Shown here piece after piece: positions 63,533-64,000 of a stretch of 64,000 nt of DNA. The translations under genes were made by a program, and so were the position numbers. The notes beneath the pieces were generated by a model. The model searched no databases, was not told the origin of the DNA, and worked only from the letters and a program-made list of their open reading frames with translations. Source of the stretch: Paulinella micropora (lineage: Eukaryota > Cercozoa > Imbricatea > Euglyphida > Paulinellidae). Each line of letters starts with the position of its first letter. The stretch's first letter is position 1. Where the stretch lies: assembly GCA_019918135.1 (NCBI GenBank), contig WBZZ01001831.1, forward strand, positions 154,001 to 218,000, written 5' to 3'.

Positions 63533-64000
63533 AACTTCATCGCCCACGACCGCGGTGGCGCTTATTCCAATTCTATCTTTATACAGGATGCTAGCCAGTG
63601 CCAAGATTAAAACTTTGTCAGGGATTTTTCTTGCGTGATTCTTCGTGTACACCGGCGAAGCGCGCCCCTGCTCATCCTTCCCTGCACGGAGGCCCAGCCG
63701 AGCGTCTGTGTGGGATCTTCTTTTTGCGCAAGTAGATTTTGGCGCCAAATTTAGCTGGGGCCGTTCCGGAGGATCAAGGAGCAGGGGGGAGGGGGAGGGG
63801 AAGGGCGCAGAAGACCGTCGAGCTTTAATTCAGCGTAAATTACAATTTTTTGGCGCGGCACCCCCCCCCCTTTTCACTCCCGCTCCCGTACCCCAACGAG
63901 GCCCCCTTCCACACTAGCCAGCCGAAACAGACAGACAGCCAACACGACCCTTGCATGCTAGCACAGCCTGAGGCGTTTCATGCATTTTTTTGTAGCTTCT
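63533..64000. repeat. Repeat mosaic at the right edge, no gene
   Basis: Module A (63597-63665), a short H piece (63690-63770 with TTTTGGCGCCAAATTTAGC), B (63815), and an inverted C (63970-64000, GAGGCGTTTCATGCATTTTT). 63880-63960 is unique and holds nothing recognisable. Confidence 0.55.

Overview
The window reads as DNA of a eukaryotic-type replicon: F-box, leucine-rich-repeat, Sel1-repeat, MYND zinc-finger, USP-type deubiquitinase and protein-kinase-like genes, no bacterial operons or Shine-Dalgarno pattern, and hairpins or AATAAA near gene ends. The gene mix, intronless GC-rich ORFs, a TnpB-type transposon gene and the dense intergenic repeats fit a large amoeba-associated DNA virus (Nucleocytoviricota, for example pandoravirus-like) or an unusual protist chromosome. 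No core gene (capsid, polymerase, packaging ATPase) lies in the window, so this placement is inference.

Layout. 1-2687 is a gene-bearing left flank: the C-terminal end of a USP deubiquitinase, a Sel1-repeat gene ending in a long hairpin, and two decayed leucine-rich-repeat genes. 2688-6846 has no intact gene; it is a mosaic of short repeat modules. 6847-52753 is one tandem array of four nearly identical units of about 11.47-11.49 kb (72% of the window). Each unit holds repeat mosaics, a multi-pass membrane protein gene on the minus strand, an array of 18-bp minisatellites joined to modules with palindromic TTTGGCGC sites and short collagen-like ORFs, a decayed TnpB-type transposase gene invaded by G/C hairpin elements, and an F-box gene. 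The unit junction lies in the last codons of the F-box gene, so only the fourth copy keeps the original stop; the first three run into the next unit and gain a new tail. 52754-64000 is a single-copy right flank with a possible 52-aa gene, a 5'-truncated MYND gene, another long repeat mosaic, an orphan ORF and a protein-kinase-like gene.

Repeat vocabulary used below. Module E: about 220 bp, inverted-repeat ended (MITE-like), core around TGGCCGAGCCATGG. Modules A and B: two diverged forms of one ~70-bp block starting CAGTGCCAAG and ending TTCTTRGCGCGCCCC. Module C: short block with GGCGCAGAAGCTAC and AATAAATACATG. Module D: palindrome TGAGCCC-n-GGGCTCA. Module G: 18-bp minisatellite. Module H: block with TTTGGCGCCAAA palindromes, usually after G. 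Module I: ~105-bp block with GACATGACGTGG. Module J: ~160-bp block around TATGGACAAGTGGG. Module L: ~115-bp AT-richer block with AGGTTTGGGAAACTTACTCG. All occur in many copies, some in both orientations, and between them account for nearly all non-coding sequence.

Functional theme: F-box (SCF substrate receptor), F-box-like/LRR and USP genes all point to the ubiquitin system, and the F-box gene is what the array amplifies together with the membrane protein. The array looks like a recent gene-dosage expansion similar in form to gene accordions of large DNA viruses. That comparison is inference.
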